NCBI GenBank assembly: GCA_946122785.1
Contig: CAMGYJ010000010.1
Coordinates: 29,305,608 to 29,369,607 of the forward strand
DNA length: 64,000 nt
Reading direction: 5' to 3'
From: Linum tenue
Lineage: Eukaryota > Streptophyta > Magnoliopsida > Malpighiales > Linaceae
In this document: positions 10,529 to 21,189 of the stretch, piece by piece
Position numbering within the stretch: position 1 is the first letter of the stretch
Layout of the letters: every line of letters starts with the position of its first letter
The notes under the pieces: model-generated
Told to the model about the DNA's origin: nothing
Database searches by the model: none
The model's input: the letters and a program-made list of their open reading frames with translations, nothing else
Position numbers and translations under genes: made by a program

Positions 10529-12848
10529 ATCTCCCACTTGGACTGTCTAATTGCACAAACACTATATTACAAAATTCTTTAGGTGTGCAACCGTATGGTA
10601 TTTGTACAACGACTACTTCTTAACAATATGGTCCACCTCATGTATCAACAATAGAACCAACGCGGATTTAATCACAATATGATAATGATTAAACCACCAT
10701 GATCACCACGCCAATACATTTAGTGATAGATCAAATATGGATGAGTGGCATGAAAATTACATGCAATATGATCTTGAACATGCCTATTTTCAACAGGTCA
10801 TACTTTAGTTCTTAGTGAGATCAACTGTAATTCCTTCATACAATGTGACCACTATATAACTGAAGGCACTTTAAATTCAAAAAATAGACTCTAGAAAACC
10901 ATCACTTTATTCTGCATAATTAATTCAATCATAATCTATTGAACTACTTAAATGACTCCCACTAAACCAAGGTAGCATCCGAAATAACACTCATACGAGC
11001 AATATGCACATGGAAAATCTTTACGTGTCAAACCATTGGCTAATGGATAAGCTAGCATTAGTCATTTCCTTAACGTACAATAGAAACTTGTCTATTTTAT
11101 TTATCTTTCACCACCGGGAGCTTGATGTCAATATTTTTTACTTCTGAAATCCGTGGTAATGATAGTGTATCGCTATCAAATTATTGTCCGGTTGACCTTT
11201 AATGACTTACAAAAGTCATTCTAGTGACAAAATTTTTGCAACCATAATTGGAAGTCTCAAGATATGTTTTCTACTCTACACAACACTTAAGGGTAACTTG
11301 ATGTAGAGTTTATGCTATCTTGACATCCTATAACATCAGAGTCAGAGTACTTGATGATCTTTTAATTATCCGATCTCTAACAAATTTGCATGAATTCTTT
11401 TATCAACTTTAGTAAATGCGTTACACGTTTGAATCCTTCTAGTGTTTCATGCATATATTAACCATATATAATTCCAAAGACTCTTACTAGAATGCTTTAT
11501 TGTGATGAGAATAAACTAAAGTATACATTAGATCTTTAATGCAAAAATGCATTAAGGAGATTTTGTATATCTATTTCTTATACATAATTGGGGCACCAAT
11601 TGAGACTAAATTTTTTTCCTTTAGCTACAACACATCTCCAGATTTAATAACTTATACTACTTGCACCTTATGCAGAACAACCATGATGTATAACACAGAA
11701 AAATGAATTTACTCCCATTGAACTTAAGATATACACAATCATCTCCAATATTAGTCTCTAAATCCGAATGAGCTCATAACATAATAAAAATCAATCAATA
11801 ATGAGATACTTATATGAGCCACTTTTGACATTATATTCCTAAAAGAGTCTTTTAAATATACCAGAGAGAAAGTCTCTTTGAGTCAATGCTTTCCTTACGA
11901 GTAAAGCCTTTAGAGACCAACATGCCTTATATCTCTCATTGACTTCACTACATGACATCAATCCACTTTTCATAATTTTTCATGACTTGACTAATAAAAA
12001 TTGGATCATTAGTCAACCTGATGTCATGTATATATTCTTTGAAGAACAACGATATTGTTAGCTAGAATCGTCTATCTTCTACTTTGTGGATATACTTAAT
12101 GACACTTCATGAGTGTGTTGAGTTTGTGCAGTAACTAGATTCATTATGTTTCCTCCCCCAAAACTCAACATACTCAGAAAATCTCACATTTCTCATTTAA
12201 AAAACTTCTTGTGGTGGGATTATAAAGCTTGTAGCCTCGAGAGTACTTTTGAGTAGCCAACAAAGTATAAGTCAATCGTATCCTTTTGTCCATTATACCT
12301 TCTTGTACCTTACAAGGTATTTCCTAAGTTGGACAACCCTAAATGTGCAGATTCCTCATTGCACATATTGGTTACATTAACTACCTTCTAGATACTCAAT
12401 TTAAGGATGTACGTTGTAACCTTTATGACTTTTATCCAAATGGAGTCTAGTAAGTAGAAATACTCCACATCATGTCCTTAAGAGTTCAACGAAGCCATAA
12501 CATCCTTAACTCTCTATTTGTTCATTTTACTGAGAATCTGAGCAAGTGCAATCGTATATCGTATCTTCCCTACTCTTCTTTTGTGAGTATTAGTGCTCAC
12601 TTAAAACTTCACGGAGGAAGATAAATTAAACCAAGTGTTGAGTATGTCTTTTGACAACTCTAACCGTAGTCACTTGATTTTAATGCGAAATAAGACACCT
12701 CCAAAATATAATACGCTTGTACCATTTGCCTTTACACTTTGTGGATTAAATTACCCCAATAGACAACTTACCCCGTATATTTTTTTTGTTTGGCAAAATA
12801 TTGTATTATTAGTGTAATGAACCTTACAAATGCATGTCTCAGTAAAAG

Positions 12849-13188
12849 GAATCCCAAACCTTGGGTTTTATGGGAGCCCATGATGACTAGTATTTAAAGG
12901 TGCTTGGGGTTGTGGTCCCCAACACACCAAGACCAAACATAATCTCATGTTCTCCCCATCAGGAAGATGAGAGCTCTCCTGTAGAGGAACTAAAGCGGTT
13001 GGTTGAGGAAGGCCGCAAAATCTCTCGGGTCGTGCTGTTGCCAGTATCGTCCGGTCATCAATCATCCTTCAGATTCCGCATCAAGATCAAGATGATCTAC
13101 AATATGGTTCCACGTATTTCGAAAAACCTTTGATAATCCGACAAGATGAAATTCGGAGAATTACGTATGTTAAAGAAAATTTCTAACA
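12849..13188 (+). repeat. Inverted partial LTR copy
   Basis: This is the reverse complement of 10038-10377. The match stops sharply at the inner side (12849), where the left LTR continues for another 150 bp. It occupies the position where a direct-repeat 5' LTR would be expected. Confidence 0.85.
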
Positions 13189-15156
13189 CCAGCCTCCCAC
13201 GATACTCCTGCAGCTTATGCTCGACTAGGTTGTCGCATGTTGTTTCACCAAGCCACCTATTCATATGGAAAATTACACAATGTTAATACATACTAAAATT
13301 GTACTATAAAATACTGAATTAGTAAAAAAAAAAGGTGAGAGCTATAAGTGGGATCGAAGACACCTACAACCATAAGCTTCATGTCGTAGGGGATGGTCGG
13401 GTCCCCATTCCTTGTCGGGGTTTTCCTTCGGCGCAATCCATGGCAAATGCTCTCAAACCCAAAATTGGAAGATGAACATGGCCCCATCAGTCTCCTTCAC
13501 CGCTCTCAAACTAGCATTACAGAGGGAGCGGTAGAGATGAGCTAGGCAAGCTGATGCCCAACTCAGGTTCCCCATATCATCCCAATCACCAAATATGATC
13601 TTCAACCATGAATTGGTGATTAAATTGTTGGATATTTTTGTGAAGAAAAGTCCTCCGATCATGTCGAGGATGTAGACATGTGCATAAATTTCTTTATCAC
13701 GCTCAGAACTTTCCTCCGTGTGGGGAAGGCGAACTCAGGGTTGTGCTTACGCCTGATCTCCGTTGTCAACCAAGTGTGGATACTTGGCCCTTGGACAATG
13801 GTGTATTTCCATTTGCATCGTGGTATCCCTTTTCTAGCGGTACCAACCCTGTGGCGCTCCATATGAAATGCTGCCAACCGCTCATATTCGCAACAACTTT
13901 AGCTGGTGGAGTAGAGTCCACACAAATAACATCGCCATCTATGGGCAAATAGGTTAGTATGGCGATGTCGTTAAGTGTGATGGTGCACTCGCCTTCATGA
14001 AAATTGAAGCAATGTGTCTCCTTTCACCATCTCTCCACCAATGCAGTGATGAGTTAGCGGTCGATCTTTATTCCGTTAAAGTGCCTAATGGGATCCAATC
14101 TTGCCCTTCTTAGAAAGGGTAAGATGACGTCGTTCCATGCAAGCACATTCGTCGTACCCCTATAACGCACTATATGGTATGCATCCTAGCCAAGAATTTT
14201 ACTTTCACTCTAAGTTTATGATTTATACATATATAAATCTATTATAACAAACAATATCAATTAATGAAATCAAGGTTTTTTCCCAAGAAATATACATAAT
14301 TTAAAAACACAAACATATTAAGCTAACTAAAATGAATACCATTATCAAAATTTAAATAAAATTATTTTTGTACACATACACATAAAATCAAATATATGAT
14401 TTTGTACTTCGTATTGATTATTTTCAATAATTTAAAGCAATACAAGTACACTCGTAAGACTCTTACGGGATGTATACATCTCATTAGAAACACGGCCTAT
14501 TTGACAGAAAAATGGGGGATCCGAGGATCGCTTAGAACACGATTTTCCCAGGAAATGGGAAGATCATGATGATCGCTTAAGACCCCATTTTCTTAGACAT
14601 GCATTTCTTTATAAAGAGTCTAATTAAGTGGGATATTGATTTAAATTATTGAAAATAATCAATACAATTAACAAATTTATTTTACAAACCAATAAATTAC
14701 GTTAACGAAATAAAACTTACAAGTGATGACAAATAATATGTATCTTGTGGTCGTTCCAAACATCCATTGAACGATGATTATCTTGGTCGTATAACACACT
14801 CGGATCAATCGGTCCTTGATTAACATAATATCTTTGATTGTAGATATCAACATCCTCCCCAGCCTACGATAGCATAACAACAACATAAATCAATTAGTAT
14901 ATAGATTAAATAAAATCATTACAACAACAACAAAAATTAGGTAAAATGACTACGTACCGCTTGATAGTCATCATAGTAAATACCCTCTTGTTCAGAAAAA
15001 ATCGGCCATTTTTTCAGGTACCAGACAGAGATTCGACGGTTTTTTAATGAAAAAGTAAAGAAACGTTTTTTGAGGGCAGATCGGACTTAGCCGCAACCAA
15101 CAAAACACTATTTCCAAAGTTTTTGGGTGGAGATGGGGATGGGTAGAGTGATAAAG

Positions 15157-15183
15157 TTAGAGAGAGAGAGAGAGAGAGAGAGG
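15157..15183. repeat. (GA)n simple repeat in PMD leader
   Basis: This perfect GA dinucleotide run (about 26 bp) is read as CT on the transcribed minus strand. It lies between the TATA box near 15225 and the presumed start codon at 15009, the usual place for CT-rich plant leaders. Confidence 0.9.
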
Positions 15184-15222
15184 AGATTGGTTTTGGTGTG
15201 AAGAAAATGAGAGGAGGGGGTG

Positions 15223-15234
15223 GGTATTTATAGG
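15223..15234 (-). promoter_or_regulatory. TATA box of the PMD pseudogene
   Basis: On the minus strand ccctataaataccc lies about 215 bp upstream of the presumed ATG and is followed by a CT-rich leader. Transcription would start near 15195-15200. The element boundary with the Tat retrotransposon is immediately to the right, so more distal promoter sequence may be gone. Confidence 0.55.
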
Positions 15235-15265
15235 GCAAGGACCGCCTGGTCGGAACCTCGACGAG

Positions 15266-15274
15266 TATAAATAG
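15266..15274 (+). promoter_or_regulatory. Probable TATA box of the Tat 5' LTR
   Basis: The sequence tataaatag lies 215 bp upstream of the LTR end, with a plausible start about 30 bp further down. It would drive the sense gag-pol transcript. It lies only about 35 bp from the oppositely oriented PMD TATA box. Confidence 0.5.
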
Positions 15275-15379
15275 TGTTCTGTAGGTGGCATTTAAGCAGG
15301 TTGGATTCTATCACTAGAACTCACTCATCACTTATATCTCTAGAAACTCGACTGACTTGAGCTTCGGAGTGATAACGGG

Positions 15380-15486
15380 CCACACAGGCCCCTTGTGTGC
15401 CCCTCCTTGCAGGAACTAGGCGCCTCAGCTTGAAGTTCGGTGATGTTCAGGTGGAGATTTTGGGGCGGAGTATCGCGTCTCAAACA
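15380..15486 (+). repeat. Tat 5' LTR, 3' portion
   Basis: This matches 30764-30875, including aactaggcgcctca and tatcgcgtctcaaaca, with one 5-bp length difference in a C-rich spot. It ends in CA directly before the primer-binding site. Confidence 0.85.
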
Positions 15487-15488
15487 AT

Positions 15489-15505
15489 TGGCGTCCCAGG
15501 AAGGA
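15489..15505 (+). other. Primer-binding site of the Tat element
   Basis: tggcgtcccaggaagg starts two bases after the LTR end and begins with the TGG that pairs with the CCA tail of a tRNA. I cannot assign the tRNA with confidence. Confidence 0.6.
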
Positions 15506-15578
15506 GAAGAAATGGAAGAAGAAGAAAGAGGAAGCGGAGGCAACCCGGGAACAATCTATAGCCATTGGCACGTAGCAT

Positions 15579-16139
15579 TTGTCGGAGCCGCCGGGAATGG
15601 CAATTCCACATTTGCCAAGCTATGACGGAGTATCCGACCTAGAAGATCATCTACATAGTTACTTCACGAAAATGCAAATCTACAATAGCTCGGACGCAAC
15701 GCTCTGTAAAGTGTTCCCTTCCACCTTCACAGGGGTTGTTCTGGACTGGTACCACCAAATCGAAGTGGGGCGGATCAAATATTTTGAACCAATTGCCGAG
15801 TTGTTCCTATCCAAGTTTGCAAGCCGGAAACGTCGTACCTTAACCATAGGCGCCTTGTTTAAGACCAAGCAAAAAGAGGGAGAGGCGCTTAGGGAGTTTT
15901 ATGACCTCTAGGTTTCCATCAAAATGGCGGTCAAGGACGCACAACCTCCTGTATTGGGATGCTGCCTCCAAGAATGTACGTCCAGTGAAGAGCTGAGTCC
16001 GGCGCTCTCAAAGAGGGACGTGTTCTCCACATAAGACTTGGATAATAGGGTCCAAAAAGTGATCATATTGGAGGAAGAGATGGCCGCTAGGAGGGCGGAG
16101 AAGAGGCGCCTGAGGGGAGAAGATGTCGATGATCGATAG
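15579..16139 (+). pseudogene. Tat Gag
   Basis: One reading frame of 187 codons has two internal TAG codons (after residue 110, and after FST). It carries the retrotransposon Gag core: PHLPSYDGVSDLEDHLHSY near the start, then WYHQIEVGRI, FEPIAELFLSKFAS and LRGEDVDD at the end. Gag forms the cytoplasmic particle. The ATG at 15579 gives the usual short lead before the PHLPSYDG motif. Sequence 16140-16660, between here and protease, translates only in broken pieces; part of it (about 16320-16400) still resembles the CxxH-type region of Tat Gag. Confidence 0.82.
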
Positions 16140-16664
16140 GCACCAAGGGTAATTGTGGGTGGAGGCGCCCGGTCAAGGAGGCAGAAGAAGCAGCCCATCG
16201 CAAAGAAACATGGGAAATTTTATGGAGTATAATGATACCCTAAATAATAAATAGCAATATGTGAAGGAGAGGGGATACCATGTGCGATGGCCAGAGCCAA
16301 TACGAGGGCAGCCGAATGAACGTAACCTTGATCGATTTTGTGATTTTCACCGAGACAAAGGCCATCACACGGCCGATTGCTATTAGCTGAAAGCGGAGCT
16401 GCAGACTTTGGCCGATAGAGGGATGCTCAATGAGTTTGTGAAAAAGACGGAGGAGAGGACCCACCACACTTTCACGGCAAGGGATACGAAGCAGGCAGCC
16501 GCAAACTTGGCCCGAAAGAGGGATGCCACCACCCTCATTTGAGGTAAGTCAGGAAGAGGAGCCAGACCGCGTTAGACTCACTGTAGAATCGATTACCGAC
16601 ATGGTTGACTTCGTGACAAGCTGGAAAGAAGCAGGCGCCTAAGGGCTGCCTCTTCAAAGGGAAG

Positions 16665-17264
16665 GTGGTGGTGCAAATACATTCCAATCAGAAACCGGAA
16701 GAGGCGTGCCAAATCCCGTCGGTGGAAGCCTGGGAAATACAGGGTATTATCGCGGGGTGCAAGTTGAAAAGGATGCTGGTAGACACCGGGAGTTCAATGG
16801 ACGTCATGTTTAAGAGCACCTTTGAGCGCATGCAGCTGGCGCCTAAATTGGTGTGTCCCACAAGTTCGGTGCTTATTGTTTTCTCAGGGGCGCCCGCACA
16901 AGTAATTGGAAGGGTGCAACTCCCCGTGACGCTGGGTGACGAAGTGCATCGTGTGATGCACGTGGTAGAATTCAGGATAATAGACTGCCTCTCGCCCTAC
17001 AACGTAATATTGGGCAGACCCCTCTTGGAGTTGTTCAAAGGGGTGGCATCCACCTGCCATCAAACTTTTAAATTCATTGCGCCACATGGGATCGGGATAT
17101 TGAGGGGAGGGAGCACTCCCTACTACGCACGTGAAGGGGAACTAAGGGGCAGGGTTCGGTGGCATAGAGTGAACAAGGTCGACGTTCGGCTTGAGAAGGC
17201 GCCCAGAGCTGAACCAATGGACGAAGAGTTGGCCATAGCAATCGACAAGGAGCGCCAAGACTGA
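16665..17264 (+). pseudogene. Tat aspartic protease region
   Basis: This 199-codon open frame contains MLVDTGSSMDVMF, with the catalytic DTG at residues 40-42, and NVILGRPLLELF about 100 residues later. Both are hallmarks of the pepsin-like protease of Ty3/gypsy elements. It would cleave Gag-Pol. The domain itself is intact, but it is separated from RT by a stop at 17262-17264 and a frame change, so no full polyprotein can be made. Confidence 0.85.
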
Positions 17265-17339
17265 CAAGTTCGCATTTCGGCACAAGCTCCTGATGAAATG
17301 ATGGTGCCCTTGATAGCGTTGCTATGAGATTTTGGGGAA

Positions 17340-17975
17340 TTGTTCGCATGGAGTGCACAAGAAATGCCTGGTGTGTCTACAGACATAACGATGCATAGAC
17401 TAGCCGTTGAGGAAGGTAAGAAGTCGATCCAGCAAAAGAGGTGGAACTTGACACCCGAAAAGGAAGAGGCACTCCATCGTGAGGTTGATAGGCTGCTCCA
17501 GGCAGGGTTCGTGGAGGAGATTAGGTATACCATATGGCTTTCGAATGTCGTGTTTGTCCCAAAATCATCTGGAGTGTGGAGGATGAGTTTGGATTTTACA
17601 ACCATGAACCATTCTTGCCCTACATATGCATATCCTATGCCACGCATCGACTTGCTCGTGGATGCGACGACTTATCATGAGGCACTTAACTTCCTTGATA
17701 TGTTCTCAGGCTACCATCAAATTCCCATGGTGGAGGAGGATAGGGCGAAAACTGCTTTCATGACACCCTTTGGCAACTTTTGTTACAAAGTGATGGCATT
17801 CGAGTTGAAGAATGCGGGAGCTACTTATCAGCGCATGGTGAACCAGGTATTTCGTAAGCAGCTGGGAAGGAATGTGGAGGAAAATGTGGATGACTTGATC
17901 ATAAAGAGTAGGAGGCGTGCGGATCACATCATGGATTTACGAGAAACCTTCGAGACAATGCGCCGCTTCAAATAG
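17340..17975 (+). pseudogene. Tat reverse transcriptase
   Basis: This 211-codon frame covers fingers and palm: GVWRMSLDFTTMN (about 78-90), FLDMFSGYHQIPM (catalytic Asp about 120), FGNFCYKVMAFELKNAG and NVDDLIIKS. The family motif before the aspartate pair is YVDD; here the tyrosine is Asn (about 182), which should disable the enzyme. A stop at 17973 cuts the thumb, whose remains (LNPKKC, FLGF) continue in other frames to about 18130. Confidence 0.88.
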
Positions 17976-18267
17976 AGACTCAATCCCAAGAAGTGTATTT
18001 TTTTGGCAGAGGCGAGCAAATTCTTGGGGTTCATATGATAATGAAATGGGGGATTGAGGCCAACCCCGAGTAGGTCAAGGAAGTTATGAGCTTGGCTCCC
18101 CCTCGCATGCCAAAAGAAGTGCAAGGTTTAACGGGGAGGCTAGCGGCACTTGGGCTCTTCATTCCCAGAGGGTCTGACAAGGGTGCCCCCTTTTCAAGGT
18201 TTTAAAGAAGGCCTCTCGGTTCAGATGGACGGAGGATTGTGACAAGGCATTTGAAGACCTGAATGCA

Positions 18268-19100
18268 TTGCTCACAATGCCTAAGGTTATGACGGTGCAC
18301 AAGGCCAAGGAGACGTTGTATTTATACATCATCGTGTTCCACCTCGATGTAAGCGCGGTCCTCGTGTCTAAGGACCTATTGACAAACGAAGAAAAACCGG
18401 TGTACTATGTCAGTCGCACCATGGTGAATAATGAAACACGATATGCACCAATTGAAAGCGGCATTGGCAGTGGTTAGAGGTGGCAATTGGATCGGATTCG
18501 TGGATTCGTGGATTGGTGGATCCATGGATCAAATGGATTGGTGGATTCATGGATTGGTGGATTGATCCATGAATCCAAATGACATCCAAGGCTTGGACCA
18601 AAATGTAAAATTTGAAAAGTTTTGGTACTAAAATGTCATAATGAAAAATTTTAGGTACCAAAATTTAATTTTCCGATGATATTTTTCGTATAAAAATATA
18701 AATTTTACGTACCAAAATGTAAAATGTAAAAAATATAGGTACCAAATCGTAATTTGCCATTTGGATCCATGGATTGATCCATGAATCCACCAATCCAATT
18801 GGATTTGGATTTAAATGGGTTGGATTATGTGGATCTTAATTGCCACCTCTGGCAGTGGTTATGACAGCGAGAAAAATCCGGCCCTATTTTCAGGCTCATA
18901 GTATTGTGGTGCTCACAAATCTTCCTCTCAGAACGATGTTGGGATCTATGGACGTATCTGGGCGCCTAGTGAAATTGGCTATACAACTCAGCGAGTTTTA
19001 TGTCAGTTATGTGCCTAGGACGGCCATAAAAGCTCAGGTATTGGCAGACTTCGTGGCCGAGGGGGTTGTAGATGTGGGAGTAGAGGCAAAGGAGTGTTAG
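18268..19100 (+). pseudogene. Tat RNase H, split by a MITE
   Basis: The left piece (18268-18475) holds LYLYIIVFHLDVSAVLVSKD and KPVYYVSRTM. The right piece (18861-19100) resumes with VMTARKIRPYFQAHSIVVLTN and ends in the ADFVAEGV tail. A 375-bp MITE (18476-18850) and its 10-bp target duplication separate them. Some acidic residues of the active site are no longer obvious (FHLDVSA for a usual LAVSDxAVSAVL-type segment). The domain degrades the RNA strand during reverse transcription. Confidence 0.8.
18476..18850. mobile_element. MITE, 375 bp, 13-bp perfect TIRs, 10-bp TSD
   Basis: Perfect terminal inverted repeats agaggtggcaatt / aattgccacctct are flanked by the exact duplication ggcagtggtt (18466-18475 and 18851-18860). 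The interior is self-complementary, with repeated gga-tt-gg-tgg motifs near both ends. The TIR resembles hAT-type plant MITEs, but a 10-bp duplication fits MULE-type insertion better than the 8 bp of hAT. Confidence 0.93.
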
Positions 19101-19330
19101 CAAGTGCAAGTGGATGGAGCAGCAAGCCGAGCGGGCGTAGGGGCAGCCATCGTGCTCATTAGCCCGCTAGGCGCCATGCATGAAGTTGCGATACGTTTTT
19201 CGATTATCAAGACGAACAACACCGCGGGTATGAGGCCGTCCTTGTGGGGCTCAGCATGGCAAGGGAGCTAGGCGCCCAAAACTTTAACATCATGATTGAC
19301 TCGGCTTTAGTAGTTAATCAGTTGAATGAG
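19101..19330 (+). pseudogene. Tat additional (archaeal-type) RNase H fragment
   Basis: Following the RNase H stop, the same frame reads QVQVDGAASRAGVGAAIVLISPLGA and then IRFSIIKTNNTAG, the start of the second RNase H typical of the Tat lineage. Frame breaks and stops follow (about 19225-19325) before sequence rejoins as VHLVRKKCAWFRDVTFTHVRREEN in the next frame. Confidence 0.75.
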
Positions 19331-20757
19331 GTTTTACAAGGTTAAGGAGGAAGCGCTGGGATCCTATGTCCATTTGGTTCGAAAGAAGTGCGCTTGGTTT
19401 CGTGACGTAACATTCACCCATGTTCGGAGAGAAGAGAACACTCATGCTGACGCCTTGTCCAAATTAGCCACATCGTTGGATTTTGGGGAAGATCGGACGG
19501 TGATTGTCACTAAAGAGGTTCCGCGGGAGGAGATGGTAATGGTAATGGCGTCCCTTTCCACCGGAGTTATGGAGGGATGGATGGTACCTATTATGTTGTT
19601 CCATACGCAAGGCATAGTGTTGGAATATTCGAAGGAGGCCTGGCGGTTGCGGCGGAAAGCGTTCCGGTGTGCTATTGTAGACGGAAAGCTATACAAAAGT
19701 TCCCATTCAGGCGCCTATTTGCGGTGCCTCACGGATGCTGAAGGGAAAAATGTGATCGTCGAGGTACATCAAGGGACCTGCGGGATGCATATAGGCGCTC
19801 GAAGCCTGGAGAAAGTCCTATTTCGACAAGGGTATTATAATATTGGCCAACGATGCGAGCTAATGCTGGGACACATGTGGCCACCTGCCATCAATACAAA
19901 ATTCATGCCAATGATATTCGCCCAGTGGGGCATGGACCTTTTGGGACCCTTCCCCAAGGCGCCCGGATAGCTCAAGTACTTGCTCGTTGCGATATATTAC
20001 TTCACCAAATGGGTCGAGGTAGATCCGTTGGCATCCATCACTGAAGTGCAAGTGCGGAAGTTTACACGAAAAAACATTTTTGCGCGATTTGGGCTCCCTG
20101 AATCTGCAAGCCAATGGGCAGGCCGAGGCGGCTAACAAAAGCATATTGCGCGGCCTACACACGAGGCACGAAGCGGCTAAAGAAAAGTGGGTTGAGGAGC
20201 TTTCAAGCGTGTTATGGGCGCATAGAAGATAGAACTACTTTCAAGGTAGCCATCGGCGAAACACCCTTCGCATTAACCTACGGAAGCAAGGTTGTGCTAC
20301 CTGTGGAATTACGAATTCCAACCTTTCGGGTGATCCACCGCGAGGAGTCATTGGAAGAACAAGGTCGAATCGATGAGCTGGATTTGTTGGATGAGAGCCA
20401 GGAAGCGGCGGCTTTACGGCTGGAAGCAATGAAGCGCCAGGTGGCAAGGTACTGCAACAATAAGATGTGCCCTCATGACATTGCAGTGGGAAGCCTTGTG
20501 TTAAGATGAGACTTCCGACCAAAGTCACTGATGGGAAGTTGGCACCAAAATGGAATGGACAATATCGCGTCCATGAAGTGATTGGTCCAAGAACATTTAA
20601 GTTAGAGCACTTTTCAGGAAAGAAGGTGAAGCGAACATGGAACACCCAAAATTTGCGGCGGTATGAAATTGTGGAGCCGAGCATTGCAAGCGTTGGCAAA
20701 GAGAGGGAACTTGTAGCTCCAGCTGAGGTACTAGAGGAAGCGCCCAATTGTGAGTAA
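19326..20757 (+). pseudogene. Tat integrase, core deletion
   Basis: Pieces in order are HADALSKLAT (about 19445), the zinc region VHQGTCGMHIGARSLEKVL (about 19765), the core entry FAQWGMDLLGPFP (first catalytic Asp, about 19930), then NIFARFGLPES at about 20095 followed directly by QANGQAEAANKS (catalytic Glu). The segment between them, which should contain SDNGTQF with the second catalytic Asp, is missing: roughly 100 bp are deleted at about 20100. The C-terminal domain reads WNGQYRVHEVIGPRTFKLEH and ends EAPNCE*. Several stops and frameshifts are present. Confidence 0.85.
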
Positions 20758-21189
20758 TTGCAAGGAGGAAGGTCTGTCCTAGGTGGGTTTTTATTAATAG
20801 GTTTCTTTTCAAAAACGTCTTTATGCGTCCGTAGAACGTAAAGCACCCAAATGCACCCGTTGCTGTAAAGCGCCCCTCTTTTGCGCCCCATCATTGTTGA
20901 ATCAGATTACATATATATATATATATGTTTTGGTAGTTCTGTGTATGGAGTGCAAGCGGAAAACTAAGCGCGAAAACCAAGCGCCCAAACATTTTGCACC
21001 CATCATAGAGCCCAAGTCATGGCGCCCTTTAATTGATTTCAAAAAGAGAAGTCATATGGAAAGGGCCAGTCAATAAAGTAATTTAATAGAGCGGTAGGCG
21101 CTCAACATGCACACAATCTGATGTGCAACACAAAAGCAAGTTACATGACATTAAGCATAGTGCATATGGATGACAACGAGAACGTGACA

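Larger units (their letters stand above)
10038..13188 (-). mobile_element. Copia-type LTR insertion with inverted termini, inside the PMD gene
   Basis: The left end (10038-10528) looks like a complete minus-strand LTR: it begins TGTTAGAAAT, ends cctaacg, and is followed inside by a polypurine tract (10529-10541, read on the minus strand as ccaagtgggagat). The right end (12849-13188) is an inverted partial copy of the outer 340 bp of the same LTR, finishing atttctaaca. The host coding frame resumes after removing the insert and one copy of a 5-bp duplication (gctgg/actgg on the minus strand), so these are the real insertion ends. The interior (10540-12850) is AT-rich without open frames. Phrases in it resemble eroded copia pol in antisense, but I cannot prove that. 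Confidence 0.7.
9194..15009 (-). pseudogene. Plant mobile domain (PMD, aminotransferase-like) gene, decayed and split
   Basis: PMD proteins occur in plant silencing and genome-stability factors (MAIN/MAIL) and are also carried by transposons; no enzyme reaction is established. Minus-strand pieces in family order are: N-terminal GPIDPSVLYDQ (exon 14863-14721); the core with RARLDP, LITALVERW, ETHCFNFHEGECTITLND and YLPIDGDV (about 14180-13930); GNLSWASACLAHLYRSLC (about 13560); the C-terminal segment RVPLICLHIVEWHLPD (about 9830) and WPKEYEELIKLWNNRQDQ (about 9660). A start ATG at 15009 is in a frame that needs one extra base in a T-run to continue. Introns 14957-14864 (GT-AG) and about 9509-9410 are recognisable. 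Stops occur, for example, at LDR*LIT and W*KETH. A 3.15-kb insertion (10038-13188) interrupts a codon run. It ends near 9194. Confidence 0.85.

Noticed and set aside
10038..13188. Mutator-type element because of 340-bp inverted ends
   Set aside because: The duplication is 5 bp, the ends are TG/CA, and a polypurine tract adjoins a full LTR, so a copia-type origin fits better.
20241..20894. 217-codon minus-strand frame opposite the Tat integrase C-terminus
   Set aside because: It is the complement of integrase coding sequence and has no features of its own.
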